Origin: Candidatus Pelagibacter sp. RS40
GTDB lineage: Bacteria > Pseudomonadota > Alphaproteobacteria > Pelagibacterales > Pelagibacteraceae
DNA: 64,000 nucleotides
Direction: 5' to 3'
Assembly (NCBI RefSeq): GCF_002101295.1
Contig: NZ_CP020778.1
Span: 1,314,806-1,378,805 of the forward strand
Shown: in pieces, positions 25,019 to 34,255 of the stretch
Layout: every line of letters starts with the position of its first letter
Numbering within the stretch: position 1 is the stretch's first letter
Notes under the pieces: model-generated
Seen by the model: only the letters and a program-made list of their open reading frames with translations
Database searches by the model: none
What the model was told of the DNA's origin: nothing
Program-made: the position numbers and the translations under genes

Positions 25019-25864
25019 TTACATTTTATTAGATTGCTCTCTTCTAAACACATAAACACCTGAAATAATGATAATTAAAAGGCCAATAAAAGTGTACTTA
25101 TCAGGAATATCAGAGAACCAAATATAACCAATTAAAATGTTAGTAATTATCTCAAAATAACCCAAAGGTGCCAGTTTGCTTGCATCTGAATAATTGTAGG
25201 AAAAGATAATCATACCATGAGCTAAGGCAGCTATTAAGCCCATATTTATAGCAAATAAATATTCAGAAAAAGTTGGTTTAACCCAAATAAAGGGTAAATA
25301 TAAACTTAAAATTAGGGTTCCAACAGTGCTTGTGATTAGTAATGTTAATAAACCATTATCTGTGTTTTTTAATTTTCTAGTAACAATTAAATATAGAGCG
25401 TAACAAAAACCAGTACCTAGCGCTGCAAAACTAGCCCAATTAAATTCTACAATTCCTGGCCTAATTACAATCAAAACTCCTATAAAACCTATTATAACGG
25501 CTGTCCATCTTCTTGGCCCCACCCTCTCCTTTAAAAAATAAGGTGATAAAGCAGTGACCATTAATGGACAAATAAAAGCTATTGTTAATGCTTTAGCTAA
25601 AGAGATTATCGATATTGAATAGAAGAATAATACACTTGAAGTTAATAGTAGTAAACCTCTTATAATTTGAGACTTTAAATTTTTAGAAGAAACTAAAGAA
25701 TTTCTAGAAAAAAAAAAAATAAATAACAAAGTGATTAGAGTACTAAAAAAAAATCTAAACCACGTTACTTGCAATACAGGTAAAGAATAAGAAAGATATT
25801 TTGCAATTGCATCCATAAATGGCAGAATTAGCCAAGCTGAAAGATTTATTATTGCACCCCTCAT
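25019..25864 (-). CDS. DMT superfamily transporter (EamA family)
   Basis: A 281-aa inner-membrane protein with about ten helices arranged as two EamA repeats of five. The first repeat ends KALTIAFICPLMVTALSPYFLKERVGPRRW; the second contains the matching SKLAPLGYFEIITNILIGYIWF. Members export or import amino acids, nucleosides or small metabolites; the substrate cannot be predicted. Its start overlaps the stop of the upstream AEC transporter gene by 4 bases (ATGA), so the two are cotranslated. Confidence 0.88.
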   Translation of the reverse strand: MRGAIINLSAWLILPFMDAIAKYLSYSLPVLQVTWFRFFFSTLITLLFIFFFSRNSLVSSKNLKSQIIRGLLLLTSSVLFFYSISIISLAKALTIAFICPLMVTALSPYFLKERVGPRRWTAVIIGFIGVLIVIRPGIVEFNWASFAALGTGFCYALYLIVTRKLKNTDNGLLTLLITSTVGTLILSLYLPFIWVKPTFSEYLFAINMGLIAALAHGMIIFSYNYSDASKLAPLGYFEIITNILIGYIWFSDIPDKYTFIGLLIIIISGVYVFRREQSNKM

Positions 25865-26766
25865 AGAGGAAAATATTTTAACGATATAAAAATTACAATA
25901 GGTAAAGTTATAAATGACATTATTGTTGAGACAACTATAGTGCTTGCAACACTATCCGTTATGGTTTTTGGAGAATAAATGGCAGCTATAAGATAATTTA
26001 AGACAGCACTAGGCATTGATGCTTGAATTAGAAGTACTCCAGCTGCAAAACCAGATAAATCAAAATAAATAATAATTAAAAAACCTATTAATGGACCTAA
26101 AATAACTCTTCCTATTGATGCAAATATTGCATTTTTTAAAGAAAAAACTTTTAATTTCGTTAAAGCAATTCCTAAGGACATAAGAATTAAAAAGATAGTT
26201 GCAAATGTTAATAACTCAGTCAAATTAATTACTACTTGTGGCATATTAATTTCAAAATACAAAAATAGCACTGATATAACAATTGCATAAAATGGTGGAC
26301 TTTTAATCAACACAGTAAAGTTAAATTTTCTATCAGCTAAAAAAATTCCAAGTGTAAAATGGAGTAATACAATTAAAGATGATATTGCAGCCGCAACCCC
26401 AAGTCCTTGTGCACCATAAGCAAATAAACATATAGGTATACCCATATTGCCAGTGTTAGGTAGGATTAGAGGAGGAAGTTCTCTTATTATATCCTTAGTA
26501 TTCAACATAAATAAGATGACAATTCCAAGTATAATAAAACCTAAAATTGCAAGAAGATAAAAGAAAAAATAGTCTTTAAAAATCTGAAAATTTATTCCAG
26601 TTGAGGTAATAGCGTATATTACCATGGCAGGTGTACCTATGTTAGACGCAAAATTTGTAATGAAAGAAGTATCAAATTTCTTGTCTTTTTTACCTAAATA
26701 GTAGCCAATACCTACAATAAAAAAGACGGGAAATACTACTTCAAACAGTTTTAAGTATATTTCCAT
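25861..26766 (-). CDS. AEC family transporter (auxin efflux carrier-like)
   Basis: A 301-aa protein of ten predicted membrane helices in the AEC/PIN-like fold. VVFPVFFIVGIGYYLGKK at the N-terminus, LPNTGNMGIPICLFAYG with the conserved Asn-Pro-type break of helix 4, and QASMPSAVLNYLIAAIY in the C-terminal repeat match this family, whose bacterial members carry malate and related organic acids. Substrate unknown. The start shares one base with the stop of the upstream metallo-hydrolase gene. Confidence 0.88.
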   Translation of the reverse strand: MEIYLKLFEVVFPVFFIVGIGYYLGKKDKKFDTSFITNFASNIGTPAMVIYAITSTGINFQIFKDYFFFYLLAILGFIILGIVILFMLNTKDIIRELPPLILPNTGNMGIPICLFAYGAQGLGVAAAISSLIVLLHFTLGIFLADRKFNFTVLIKSPPFYAIVISVLFLYFEINMPQVVINLTELLTFATIFLILMSLGIALTKLKVFSLKNAIFASIGRVILGPLIGFLIIIYFDLSGFAAGVLLIQASMPSAVLNYLIAAIYSPKTITDSVASTIVVSTIMSFITLPIVIFISLKYFPL

Positions 26767-27539
26767 TATATTAGAAAGCTCATACCATCATAGGCAGGAA
26801 CAACAGATTTAGGCAGATGCTTCTGTATCTTAACATAATCAATTTCGTTATTCATATTTGTTAAAATTGTTTTTTTTGGTTTGATAATTTTAACTAAATT
26901 TAAAACTTGATCTAAATTAAAATGGGATGGATGTGGATCGTATCTTAGACAATCGACTATTAAGTAATTTAATTTTTTAAGTCTTGAGTAGTCTTTTTCA
27001 ATGATTTTGCTTACATCACTAGCATAAGCGCATGAGTTATTAATTTTATACAATATACTATTAATTTTTCCATGTTTGACAGGAAAAGACTCAATTTGAA
27101 CCTTTGATTTTTTTACCTTGAAAGTATGTTTTTTTTTTAACTTGTTAAGATTGAAAATTGCGGGATAACCATGATTATTTTTGAAACAATAACTAAAAGA
27201 CTTTAATAAATAATTAGAAGTCATTTTATCTGCAAAGACATCTAATTTTTTTCTATTTTTTAAGAAAAAAACTCTTAATTCATTAATACCGTGAGTTTGA
27301 TCACCATGTAGATGTGTGTAAAAAACTTTATCTATATTTTTAATTTTATTTTTTAGTAATTGGGTTTTTAGATCAGGAGATGTATCAATTAATATATTGA
27401 ATTTATCATGAGTTACTAAAGCAGAACATCTTGATCTAAAATTTTGCTTTATTTTAGGATTACATTTACCAAAATATCCATCAATTCTTGGTATACCTAG
27501 AGAACTACCTGACCCTAATATTGTAAATCTAGTTTTCAT
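26766..27539 (-). CDS. MBL-fold metallo-hydrolase (PhnP-like phosphodiesterase family)
   Basis: A 257-aa metallo-beta-lactamase-fold protein starting MKTRFTILGSGSSLGIPRID, the usual N-terminus of the PhnP/RNase Z-like group in the tatD-metG neighbourhood. The metal motif is H76-x-H78-x-D80-Q81, so the last His of HxHxDH is Gln. Other ligand positions remain: His in FPVKHGKINS, Asp in AYASDVSKI, His in DPHPSHFNLDQVL. Loss of one ligand may alter the second metal site. The start at 27539 fits homology; an upstream frame to 27599 lies inside tatD. It overlaps tatD by 11 bases. Confidence 0.85.
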   Translation of the reverse strand: MKTRFTILGSGSSLGIPRIDGYFGKCNPKIKQNFRSRCSALVTHDKFNILIDTSPDLKTQLLKNKIKNIDKVFYTHLHGDQTHGINELRVFFLKNRKKLDVFADKMTSNYLLKSFSYCFKNNHGYPAIFNLNKLKKKHTFKVKKSKVQIESFPVKHGKINSILYKINNSCAYASDVSKIIEKDYSRLKKLNYLIVDCLRYDPHPSHFNLDQVLNLVKIIKPKKTILTNMNNEIDYVKIQKHLPKSVVPAYDGMSFLI

Positions 27540-28299
27540 TATTGAAAAATAGTGTTTCAAAGTTCTGGGTAGTAATATGATCCATGCTAGATTTATCAAT
27601 CTCCTTTAGTTTAGATAAGTGTTGAAGGGTATATTGAATAAAACTTGGCTCATTTTTTTTTCCTCTCATAGGAATAGGTGCTAAAAAAGGACTATCAGTT
27701 TCTATTAATATTTTATCATTTGGTAAAAACTTAAATGTATCTTGTAATTCAACACTATTTTTAAAAGTAATAATTCCACTTGCTGAAAAATATGCATTAA
27801 GATCAAGAAGTTTTTTTGCAAACTCTTTTGAACCAGTAAAACAATGCATAAGTATTTTAGGATTGCTATTTTTATAATCATTTAAAATTGAAAAAGTTTC
27901 ATTTTCTGCATCTCTAGAATGAACTATTAGTGGACAATTGCATTCAATTGAAGCCTCTATATGAATTTTAAAGCTTTTTATTTGAGTTTCTTTTGGGCTA
28001 TTTTCATAATAATAATCTAATCCCGTCTCCCCTACTCCAATTATTTTTTGATATTTTTTAAACTCCTGAACAATATAGTTTTTCTCAAAATTTGAGGTTT
28101 GAACTTCGTGTGGATGAATTCCTATTGATCCATAAATCATAGGATCTTGTTTTATTAAATTTAAAATATTTTTATAACTGTTAACATTAGTTGAAATAGT
28201 TAAAAGTTTATCTATTCCAACCTTTTTAGATCTTTCTAAAACATCGTTTAGATTATTTATTAAAGGCTCGTGATCTAAGTGACAATGTGAATCAATCAT
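27529..28299 (-). CDS. tatD: TatD family DNase/hydrolase
   Basis: A metal-dependent TIM-barrel hydrolase of 256 aa, related to 3'-5' exonuclease TatD. IDSHCHLDHE near the start gives the first two metal His, GVGETGLDYYY the Glu, PLIVHSRDA and LMHCFTG further His ligands, and IETDSPFLAP the final Asp. It is complete. The metG-tatD-mbl order is conserved in alphaproteobacteria, where it follows holB. It overlaps metG by 8 bases and the mbl gene by 11. Confidence 0.93.
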   Translation of the reverse strand: MIDSHCHLDHEPLINNLNDVLERSKKVGIDKLLTISTNVNSYKNILNLIKQDPMIYGSIGIHPHEVQTSNFEKNYIVQEFKKYQKIIGVGETGLDYYYENSPKETQIKSFKIHIEASIECNCPLIVHSRDAENETFSILNDYKNSNPKILMHCFTGSKEFAKKLLDLNAYFSASGIITFKNSVELQDTFKFLPNDKILIETDSPFLAPIPMRGKKNEPSFIQYTLQHLSKLKEIDKSSMDHITTQNFETLFFNNEN

Positions 28300-29821
28300 T
28301 TTCTATCTTTTTAAAAAGTATATTTAATTTTCCTATATTTTTTCCACTTTCCAGAAATTTATGATTATCAATATCTTCAAATTTTAGTTTGTCGTCATTA
28401 ATGTCAAATATTTTTAGAACTTTTAAAGTTGTATCAGGTATAACAGGATTTAATAGTATAGAAATTTTTCTAATTAGATCTAAAGCAGTATAAACAATTG
28501 TATTCAATCTATTTTTATCATTTTTTTTCTTCCAAGGTTCTTGATCATTAAAATATTTATTTGATGAAAAAAGCATATCTATAATAAATTTCATATAATC
28601 ATTGATGTTTTGATTGTCTATTAAATCTCTCAAATATGCTAGATTTTCGAAATTTTTCAAAATCTCCAAATCATCATTTATAAAATCATTAGTTGGGATT
28701 TTCGAACCACAATTTTTTTCGCAAAAAGCCAAAACTCTTTGACATAAATTTCCATAATTATTTGCTAAATCACTATTTATACAACTTTCAAGCTTTTCTT
28801 GAGATATATTTCCATCATTGCCAAAGGAAACCTCTTTTAAAAGATAATATCTAAGTGTATCTAGCCCATATACATCTATAATTTCTAATGGATCGAGTAT
28901 GTTCCCCTTTGACTTAGACATTTTTTCATCACCAGATAATATCCAACCATGGCCATAAACTCTTTTAGGCAAAGGTAATTTGGCTGCCATTAAAAAAGCT
29001 GGCCAATAAATTGCATGAAATCTTAATATATCTTTTCCAATTATATGAACATCAGCAGGCCAAAAATTTTTATATAATTCGTCTTTAGTATTTGGATAAT
29101 TTAAAGCACTTAAATAATTGGTAAGTGCATCTAGCCATACATAAATAATATGGTCATTATTTGAAGGAATTTTAATACCCCAGGAAAATGTTTTTCTGCT
29201 AACAGACAAATCTTTTAAACCATTTTTAACAAAACTAATGACTTCATTCCTTCTTCCCTCTGGTAAGATAAATTTTGGATTTTCATCATAAAATTTTAGT
29301 AATGGTTTTTCCCATTCAGATAATTTAAAAAAAAAGGATTCCTCCTCAACCCACTCAACTGGGGAACCAGAACTTATTACAAAATGTTTATTTTCTTTAC
29401 TTTCTATTTCATCAGGTTGATAAAATGCTTCGTCAGAAACGGAATACCAGCCCTCATATTTAGACATATAAATTTGATTTTGATCCTCTAGAATTTTCCA
29501 TAAGTGTTGAACAGATTTAATATGCCTTTGTTCGGTAGTTCTAATAAAATCAGTATTTGATAAATTTAGAGTCTTAGACAAATTTTCAAAAGTTTTAGAT
29601 ATTTGATCACAAAAATCTTGTGGTTTCATATTGTTTTTTTCTGCAGTTCTTTGAATTTTTAAACCGTGTTCGTCGGTACCAGTTAAAAATTGAACAGAAT
29701 AACCGTCATTTCTTTTAAACCTTGCAAAAAAGTCTGAAACAATACTAGAATAAGCATGTCCCATATGTGGTTTTGCTGAAGGGTAATAAATAGGTGTGGT
29801 TATATAGAAATTTTTACTCAT
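28292..29821 (-). CDS. metG: Methionyl-tRNA synthetase
   Basis: Class I synthetase of 509 aa charging tRNA-Met. The HIGH motif appears as KPHMGHAYSS and the KMSKS as DEKMSKSKGNILDP; FLTGTDEHGLKIQ is the Met-binding segment. It is the short bacterial form without the C-terminal EMAP-like tRNA-binding domain, and I see no four-Cys zinc knuckle in the connective peptide. The start overlaps holB by 4 bases. It belongs to the minus-strand run from rarD to the DMT transporter gene. Confidence 0.96.
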   Translation of the reverse strand: MSKNFYITTPIYYPSAKPHMGHAYSSIVSDFFARFKRNDGYSVQFLTGTDEHGLKIQRTAEKNNMKPQDFCDQISKTFENLSKTLNLSNTDFIRTTEQRHIKSVQHLWKILEDQNQIYMSKYEGWYSVSDEAFYQPDEIESKENKHFVISSGSPVEWVEEESFFFKLSEWEKPLLKFYDENPKFILPEGRRNEVISFVKNGLKDLSVSRKTFSWGIKIPSNNDHIIYVWLDALTNYLSALNYPNTKDELYKNFWPADVHIIGKDILRFHAIYWPAFLMAAKLPLPKRVYGHGWILSGDEKMSKSKGNILDPLEIIDVYGLDTLRYYLLKEVSFGNDGNISQEKLESCINSDLANNYGNLCQRVLAFCEKNCGSKIPTNDFINDDLEILKNFENLAYLRDLIDNQNINDYMKFIIDMLFSSNKYFNDQEPWKKKNDKNRLNTIVYTALDLIRKISILLNPVIPDTTLKVLKIFDINDDKLKFEDIDNHKFLESGKNIGKLNILFKKIEND

Positions 29822-30726
29822 TTTAATAAATCTTTAAATTCTAAAAAAAAAGTCTCGATATCAAGATTATATTTTTTGACGTTTGATAATTTTTTTAGAA
29901 AATATTCTTTTGCTTTAAAAATATTTTTTTTTTGAGCATTTATATTTTTATAAAAGTATAATTCAATAAAAAGATTAAGATTTAATAATATAAATTCATC
30001 TTTTAAATGTGATGGGTTTATTGTGATTTCATATAATAAATCTTCAATGCTAAAATTTTGAATATCTAAGTTATTTTCATTAAAATAAATTGACAAATTA
30101 ATTAAAAAAACTGGATTATGATAGTAATTTTTAAAATCTAAAGAAATTTGATCATATACATTTTCAGAAAAGTAAGAGTTAACAATATTTTCTACAAATT
30201 CATTTTTTAAATTTACTTTGAATTCTATGCATCTTGATTTTAAAGTTTCTAAGACGGTTTTATTTGAATTATATGTTAAAATAAAAGAAAAATTGTTATT
30301 TGGCTCTTCAAGAGATTTTAATAATGCATTTATAGAATTTACATTAAGCAGATCTGCATCCTCAATTAATACAAATCGTGTTTTATTATTAAATGATGAA
30401 CTATTTTGAAATTTAATCATTTCTCTTATCTGGCCTATATCAATATTTTTTTTATCCTTTTTTTTATGAATTTTAAAAACATTGGGATGTGCATTACTTT
30501 CAAGTAATTTAAAAGATTTATTACTAGGATTTATTTGGAGTTTTTTTAGATCATATTCAAACGGCTCGTTTTTAGACAGAATATAATTTAGAAGGTGTTT
30601 GGATAATACTCCTTTCCCTATTCCTTGTGTCCCACTTAATAATAATTTATTTGGAAGTCTATTTGAATTATGTAAGTTAATTAAATCATTCAAAACATCG
30701 CCTAAGCCTATTAGTGTATTTGACAT
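29818..30726 (-). CDS. holB: DNA polymerase III subunit delta'
   Basis: Clamp-loader subunit (302 aa). The P-loop-like LLLSGTQGIGKGVLSKHLL is near residue 30, IDIGQIREMIKFQNSSSF and TRFVLIEDADLLNVNSINALLKSLEEPNN are the alphaproteobacterial delta' segments, and TLKSRCIEFKV is the sensor-1/SRC motif. The C-terminal collar domain is AT-rich and poorly conserved. It lies between tmk (4 bases) and metG (4-base overlap), the standard tmk-holB-metG order. Confidence 0.92.
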   Translation of the reverse strand: MSNTLIGLGDVLNDLINLHNSNRLPNKLLLSGTQGIGKGVLSKHLLNYILSKNEPFEYDLKKLQINPSNKSFKLLESNAHPNVFKIHKKKDKKNIDIGQIREMIKFQNSSSFNNKTRFVLIEDADLLNVNSINALLKSLEEPNNNFSFILTYNSNKTVLETLKSRCIEFKVNLKNEFVENIVNSYFSENVYDQISLDFKNYYHNPVFLINLSIYFNENNLDIQNFSIEDLLYEITINPSHLKDEFILLNLNLFIELYFYKNINAQKKNIFKAKEYFLKKLSNVKKYNLDIETFFLEFKDLLK

Positions 30727-30730
30727 TTAA

Positions 30731-31354
30731 TTATTTTGTTATTTTTTTAAATTCTTTGATAATTCTATTTAAATTTTCAGCAGGTGTCGAATTATTCGAA
30801 TCTAATAAAACATATTTTTTTTTATTTTTTGATAATTTAAGAAAACCTTTTTGAACTTTATTGTAAAAGCTATTTTTAAAATTATCATATCTATTGTTAT
30901 TTGATCTTATTTTTAGTCTGTTATTCATATTCTTGTTATTTACAGTACATAAAAAGGTAAGATCTGGTTTAAATTTACCAATTATATAGGAATTTAAATT
31001 TTTTATTATATTCAAATTTAAACCCATACCGTAATGCTGGTAAGCTATGGTAGAATCTGAAAACCTATCTATTAAGATTATTTTTTTTTGGTAATTTTTG
31101 TAAATAATTTTTGAAACGTTTTCAGATCTAGAGGCTAAGATTAACAGTAAATCAGTTTTTTTATCTAATTTATTGCTCTTTGATAACATTATTTTTCTTA
31201 GTTTTTCTGAAAATTTTGTACCCCCGGGCTCTCTTATTTTTATAAATTGATATTTATTTTTTTTTAAAAATTTTGAAAAATTATTAATATTTGTTGATTT
31301 TCCTGAGGCTTCTATTCCTTCAAAAATAATTACAGGGTATTTTTTTTTATACAT
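30731..31354 (-). CDS. tmk: Thymidylate kinase
   Basis: Phosphorylates dTMP to dTDP (207 aa). The P-loop is IIFEGIEASGKSTNINNF, the DR(Y/F/H)-type motif is LIDRFSDSTIAYQHYG, and the dTMP-binding REPGGTKFSEKLR is intact. Length is normal. The dacC stop overlaps its start by 8 bases, so cell-wall and nucleotide genes are in one operon with holB. Confidence 0.95.
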   Translation of the reverse strand: MYKKKYPVIIFEGIEASGKSTNINNFSKFLKKNKYQFIKIREPGGTKFSEKLRKIMLSKSNKLDKKTDLLLILASRSENVSKIIYKNYQKKIILIDRFSDSTIAYQHYGMGLNLNIIKNLNSYIIGKFKPDLTFLCTVNNKNMNNRLKIRSNNNRYDNFKNSFYNKVQKGFLKLSKNKKKYVLLDSNNSTPAENLNRIIKEFKKITK

Positions 31355-32504
31355 CGCCCCATATTAAAAAATTTATTGAGCTTAAGATACGGGAAATTAT
31401 ATTTTGTTTTTGAACACTTTCCGATGCAAATAAATCATAGTTACCAACTACCTCATCTTTATAAGTAATCTTCATTTTTCCAATGACATCATTTTTTTCT
31501 ATCGGTGCCTCCAGAGGTCCGTCATAATTAACTGTTACTTTTAGATATTTTTTTTTTGCCTTAGGAATTGTTTTATAGATATCCGATGAAATATATGCTT
31601 TAACTTTTTTTTGTCTACCTTGCCATACATCCAACTCTGATATCACATCGTTTTTTTTGCCAATTAAAATTGTATCAAATTTTGTTAATCCCCAAGTCAA
31701 CAACTTTGCGGATTGCTTAGATCTATCATTTTTTGAATTAAAGCCACTTCCAACTGCAATTAATCTTCTGTTCTTTTTTTTTATTGAGGATGCTAATGAA
31801 TATTTTTCAACTGCAAGATAACCAGTTTTAATTCCATCAGCTCCCATATTTTTATACAATAAAGGATTTCTATTTCCTTGAGTAATAGGATCACCACCAG
31901 TTCTATCCCATGTAAATTCTTTTTCTTTGTAGTAATGATAATATTCTGGGTAATTTTTGATTAAGTAATTAGACATTATTAAAATATCTCGAACTGTAGA
32001 GTAATTATTTGGGTCATTGATACCTGATGAATTTGAAAAGTTAGTATTTTCCATCCCTATCTCAAGCGCCTTTTCAGTCATTAATACTGCAAATTCCTCC
32101 TCTGTACCTGCGATACCCTCTGCCAATGCAATGCAGGCATCATTACCTGATGCAACTATTATACCTCTTAAAAGATTTTCAACTGATACTTCATCTCCAA
32201 CCATTATAAACATAGACGAATATCCTGCTGTAGATAGCCTCCAAGCATTTTCAGATACTATAAATTTTTCATCTAGTGTAAGTTCTCCTTTTTTAATTAA
32301 ATCAAAAGCAATAATTGAAGTCATAATTTTTGTCATAGACGCAGGATATATTGAAAGGTCTGCATCCTTTTCATAAAGAATTTCACCAGATAAATAATCT
32401 TGTAGTATTGCAGTTTTAGCATTTACGCTAATTATTGCATTTGATTTGGATGAAAATAAAATTAAAGAAAATAAGATTAAAATAAGTTTTATAGAATTTT
32501 GCAT
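31347..32504 (-). CDS. dacC: D-alanyl-D-alanine carboxypeptidase (penicillin-binding protein 5/6 family)
   Basis: Periplasmic DD-carboxypeptidase trimming the terminal D-Ala of peptidoglycan stems (385 aa). A signal peptide spans residues ~1-23 (LILILFSLILFSSKSNA). Active-site motifs are SMTK in IYPASMTKIMTS, SGN in VASGNDACIALAE and KTG in GADGIKTGYLAVE. The C-terminal domain ends in a weak amphipathic helix (RILSSINFLIWG) that may hold it to the membrane. It follows the RlpA-like gene directly and overlaps tmk. Confidence 0.94.
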   Translation of the reverse strand: MQNSIKLILILFSLILFSSKSNAIISVNAKTAILQDYLSGEILYEKDADLSIYPASMTKIMTSIIAFDLIKKGELTLDEKFIVSENAWRLSTAGYSSMFIMVGDEVSVENLLRGIIVASGNDACIALAEGIAGTEEEFAVLMTEKALEIGMENTNFSNSSGINDPNNYSTVRDILIMSNYLIKNYPEYYHYYKEKEFTWDRTGGDPITQGNRNPLLYKNMGADGIKTGYLAVEKYSLASSIKKKNRRLIAVGSGFNSKNDRSKQSAKLLTWGLTKFDTILIGKKNDVISELDVWQGRQKKVKAYISSDIYKTIPKAKKKYLKVTVNYDGPLEAPIEKNDVIGKMKITYKDEVVGNYDLFASESVQKQNIISRILSSINFLIWGDV

Positions 32505-32505
32505 T

Positions 32506-33267
32506 TTATAATTTAATTATATCTATATTATCAAAGTCCATTAGATTTATTTTATCGAACTCAATTTTAATAGACTTTATATTATCAAAGGGTCCTTTAT
32601 AAACCCTATAAACATTATTATTTATTTTATCTATTGAAATATTACTTAAGTTGTACTCATCAATTAATCTTTTTTTAAGAATTAGAGCCGAATCTTCAAA
32701 ATATAAGTCTGCAAATTTAATGATATAATTAAACTCCTTCTTTTTTAATTTTAATTTATTTGTTTTTTTTATTTTATTTGTTTCATCGCCCAAATTTTCA
32801 ATAGTAATGCCATCTACAGGAGCTTTATCTGCTACTTTTTTCTCTTCTTTAAATGTTTTAGCTTTCTTTGCAACAAATGCACCACTGGTATTTATTGTTT
32901 GAACGGCAATATAAGGCTCTGATAGATCAATTTCTAATTCTTCTGCTATTCTTTTAGATATAACAGCATTATAAAAAAAAGGATATTTAGATTTTTTACC
33001 TATTTTAGCTAAAATATATTTTCCATTTAATAAATTTGTTACTTTTACTGGAGTATCATATTTCAATTTATTATTAAAAATTATAAGCGATCTTTCATCT
33101 ATTTTTTTATTAACAATTTTGTTTTTATAAAGTTGCTCATCAAAAATTAAGGCAAAACCTTTGTTTGAAAAGTTTTCAAAATTACTGTTATATTCTAAAT
33201 TAGTATACCTTTGTTCACATGCAAATAAAAAAGTTAAAAGAAGTATAAGAGGAATTTTATAATTCAT
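32506..33267 (-). CDS. RlpA-like lipoprotein with divergent barrel and SPOR domain
   Basis: A 253-aa lipoprotein (signal MNYKIPLILLLTFLFAC, Cys17). The middle (about residues 70-135, KVTNLLNGKYILAKIGKK, then FFYNAVISKRIAEELEI) aligns with the double-psi barrel of RlpA septal-ring transglycosylases but lacks their DRGPF catalytic block. The end (residues ~178-252, FNYIIKFADLYFEDSA, VYRVYKGPFDNI) is a SPOR fold that binds denuded glycan at the septum. It may have lost lytic activity. It is between mltB (11-base overlap) and dacC, in a cell-wall operon. Confidence 0.75.
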   Translation of the reverse strand: MNYKIPLILLLTFLFACEQRYTNLEYNSNFENFSNKGFALIFDEQLYKNKIVNKKIDERSLIIFNNKLKYDTPVKVTNLLNGKYILAKIGKKSKYPFFYNAVISKRIAEELEIDLSEPYIAVQTINTSGAFVAKKAKTFKEEKKVADKAPVDGITIENLGDETNKIKKTNKLKLKKKEFNYIIKFADLYFEDSALILKKRLIDEYNLSNISIDKINNNVYRVYKGPFDNIKSIKIEFDKINLMDFDNIDIIKL

Positions 33268-34255
33268 CTTTGAATTTATCTCTTAAGGTACAAACAGCTA
33301 ATGCAAATCTTAATGACCTGTTCCATTTTAATATTAAATCATAATTATCAAAAACTATATAAGCAGGTGAAAACTTTTTTGCATTTTCAACAATGTCAAC
33401 ATCAGGTGTAATAATTGCTGAATTAAGATTATTAAATTGTTTTAAATAATCACTATTTTCAATGTACTTTGAAAAATACTTTACTTTTCTTTTATTATTT
33501 AGTTTTTTTGCTGAAGTATTTAAAAATTCTAATGGGATATCATCTTTTAGATTTATTTTATAAAAACATGGAATATCATTTTTCCACCCTAAATTTTTTA
33601 TATAATTAGCAGCTGATGCAAATGAATCTTCAATATTTTTTAAATCAATTTTTTTATCATTGTTATAATCAATTGCGTGGTTAGTAATTGTTGATGGCAT
33701 AAATTGAAAATTTCCAAAAGCTCCAGCCCAAGATCCAAATAAAGTGTCAGGATCAATTATATTTGCATCAACTAATTTTAATAAAGTTATGAGTTCCGAT
33801 GTAAAAAATTTGCTACGTCTTTTATCAAAACTTAGTGTAGCTAACGAAGAAACAATATCCATTTTTCCAAGATATGTTCCAAAATTAGTTTCTATACCCA
33901 TCAATGCTAATAAAAGATTTTTATCAACTAAAAACTCGTTAGATACAATTTCAATTAATTTTTGGTTTGAATTATAAAGATTTCTGCCCTTAGCAACTTT
34001 TTTTTGAGATGTTCGTTTTGATATATAAGTATAAGTATCCTCATAAAATTCAGGTTGATATCTGTCATATTTAATTACATCAGGAAGAAATCTTGTATTA
34101 TCTATTACTCTATTTAGTGTTTTTATACTAATACCTTCATCTAGAGCCTTTTTTTTAAAGTCAATTTTCCAATTTTCAAAATCTGAGGCAGATAAAAATT
34201 TAAAGCTAAATAAAAAAAAGATTATATTTATTATAAATAATTTAGTTATTTTCAT
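33257..34255 (-). CDS. mltB: Lytic murein transglycosylase (MltB family)
   Basis: Cleaves peptidoglycan between MurNAc and GlcNAc to form the 1,6-anhydro end (332 aa). The catalytic Glu is in LLALMGIETNFGTYLGK; GSWAGAFGNFQFMPSTITNHAIDYNNDKK-type sequence, seen as SWAGAFGNFQFMPST and AIDYNNDKKIDL, matches the family. A signal peptide covers the first ~23 residues (LFIINIIFFLFSFKFLSAS). The start was set at MKITKLF (34255); a longer frame to 34285 lies in rarD. It ends 11 bases inside the RlpA-like gene. Confidence 0.92.
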   Translation of the reverse strand: MKITKLFIINIIFFLFSFKFLSASDFENWKIDFKKKALDEGISIKTLNRVIDNTRFLPDVIKYDRYQPEFYEDTYTYISKRTSQKKVAKGRNLYNSNQKLIEIVSNEFLVDKNLLLALMGIETNFGTYLGKMDIVSSLATLSFDKRRSKFFTSELITLLKLVDANIIDPDTLFGSWAGAFGNFQFMPSTITNHAIDYNNDKKIDLKNIEDSFASAANYIKNLGWKNDIPCFYKINLKDDIPLEFLNTSAKKLNNKRKVKYFSKYIENSDYLKQFNNLNSAIITPDVDIVENAKKFSPAYIVFDNYDLILKWNRSLRFALAVCTLRDKFKDEL

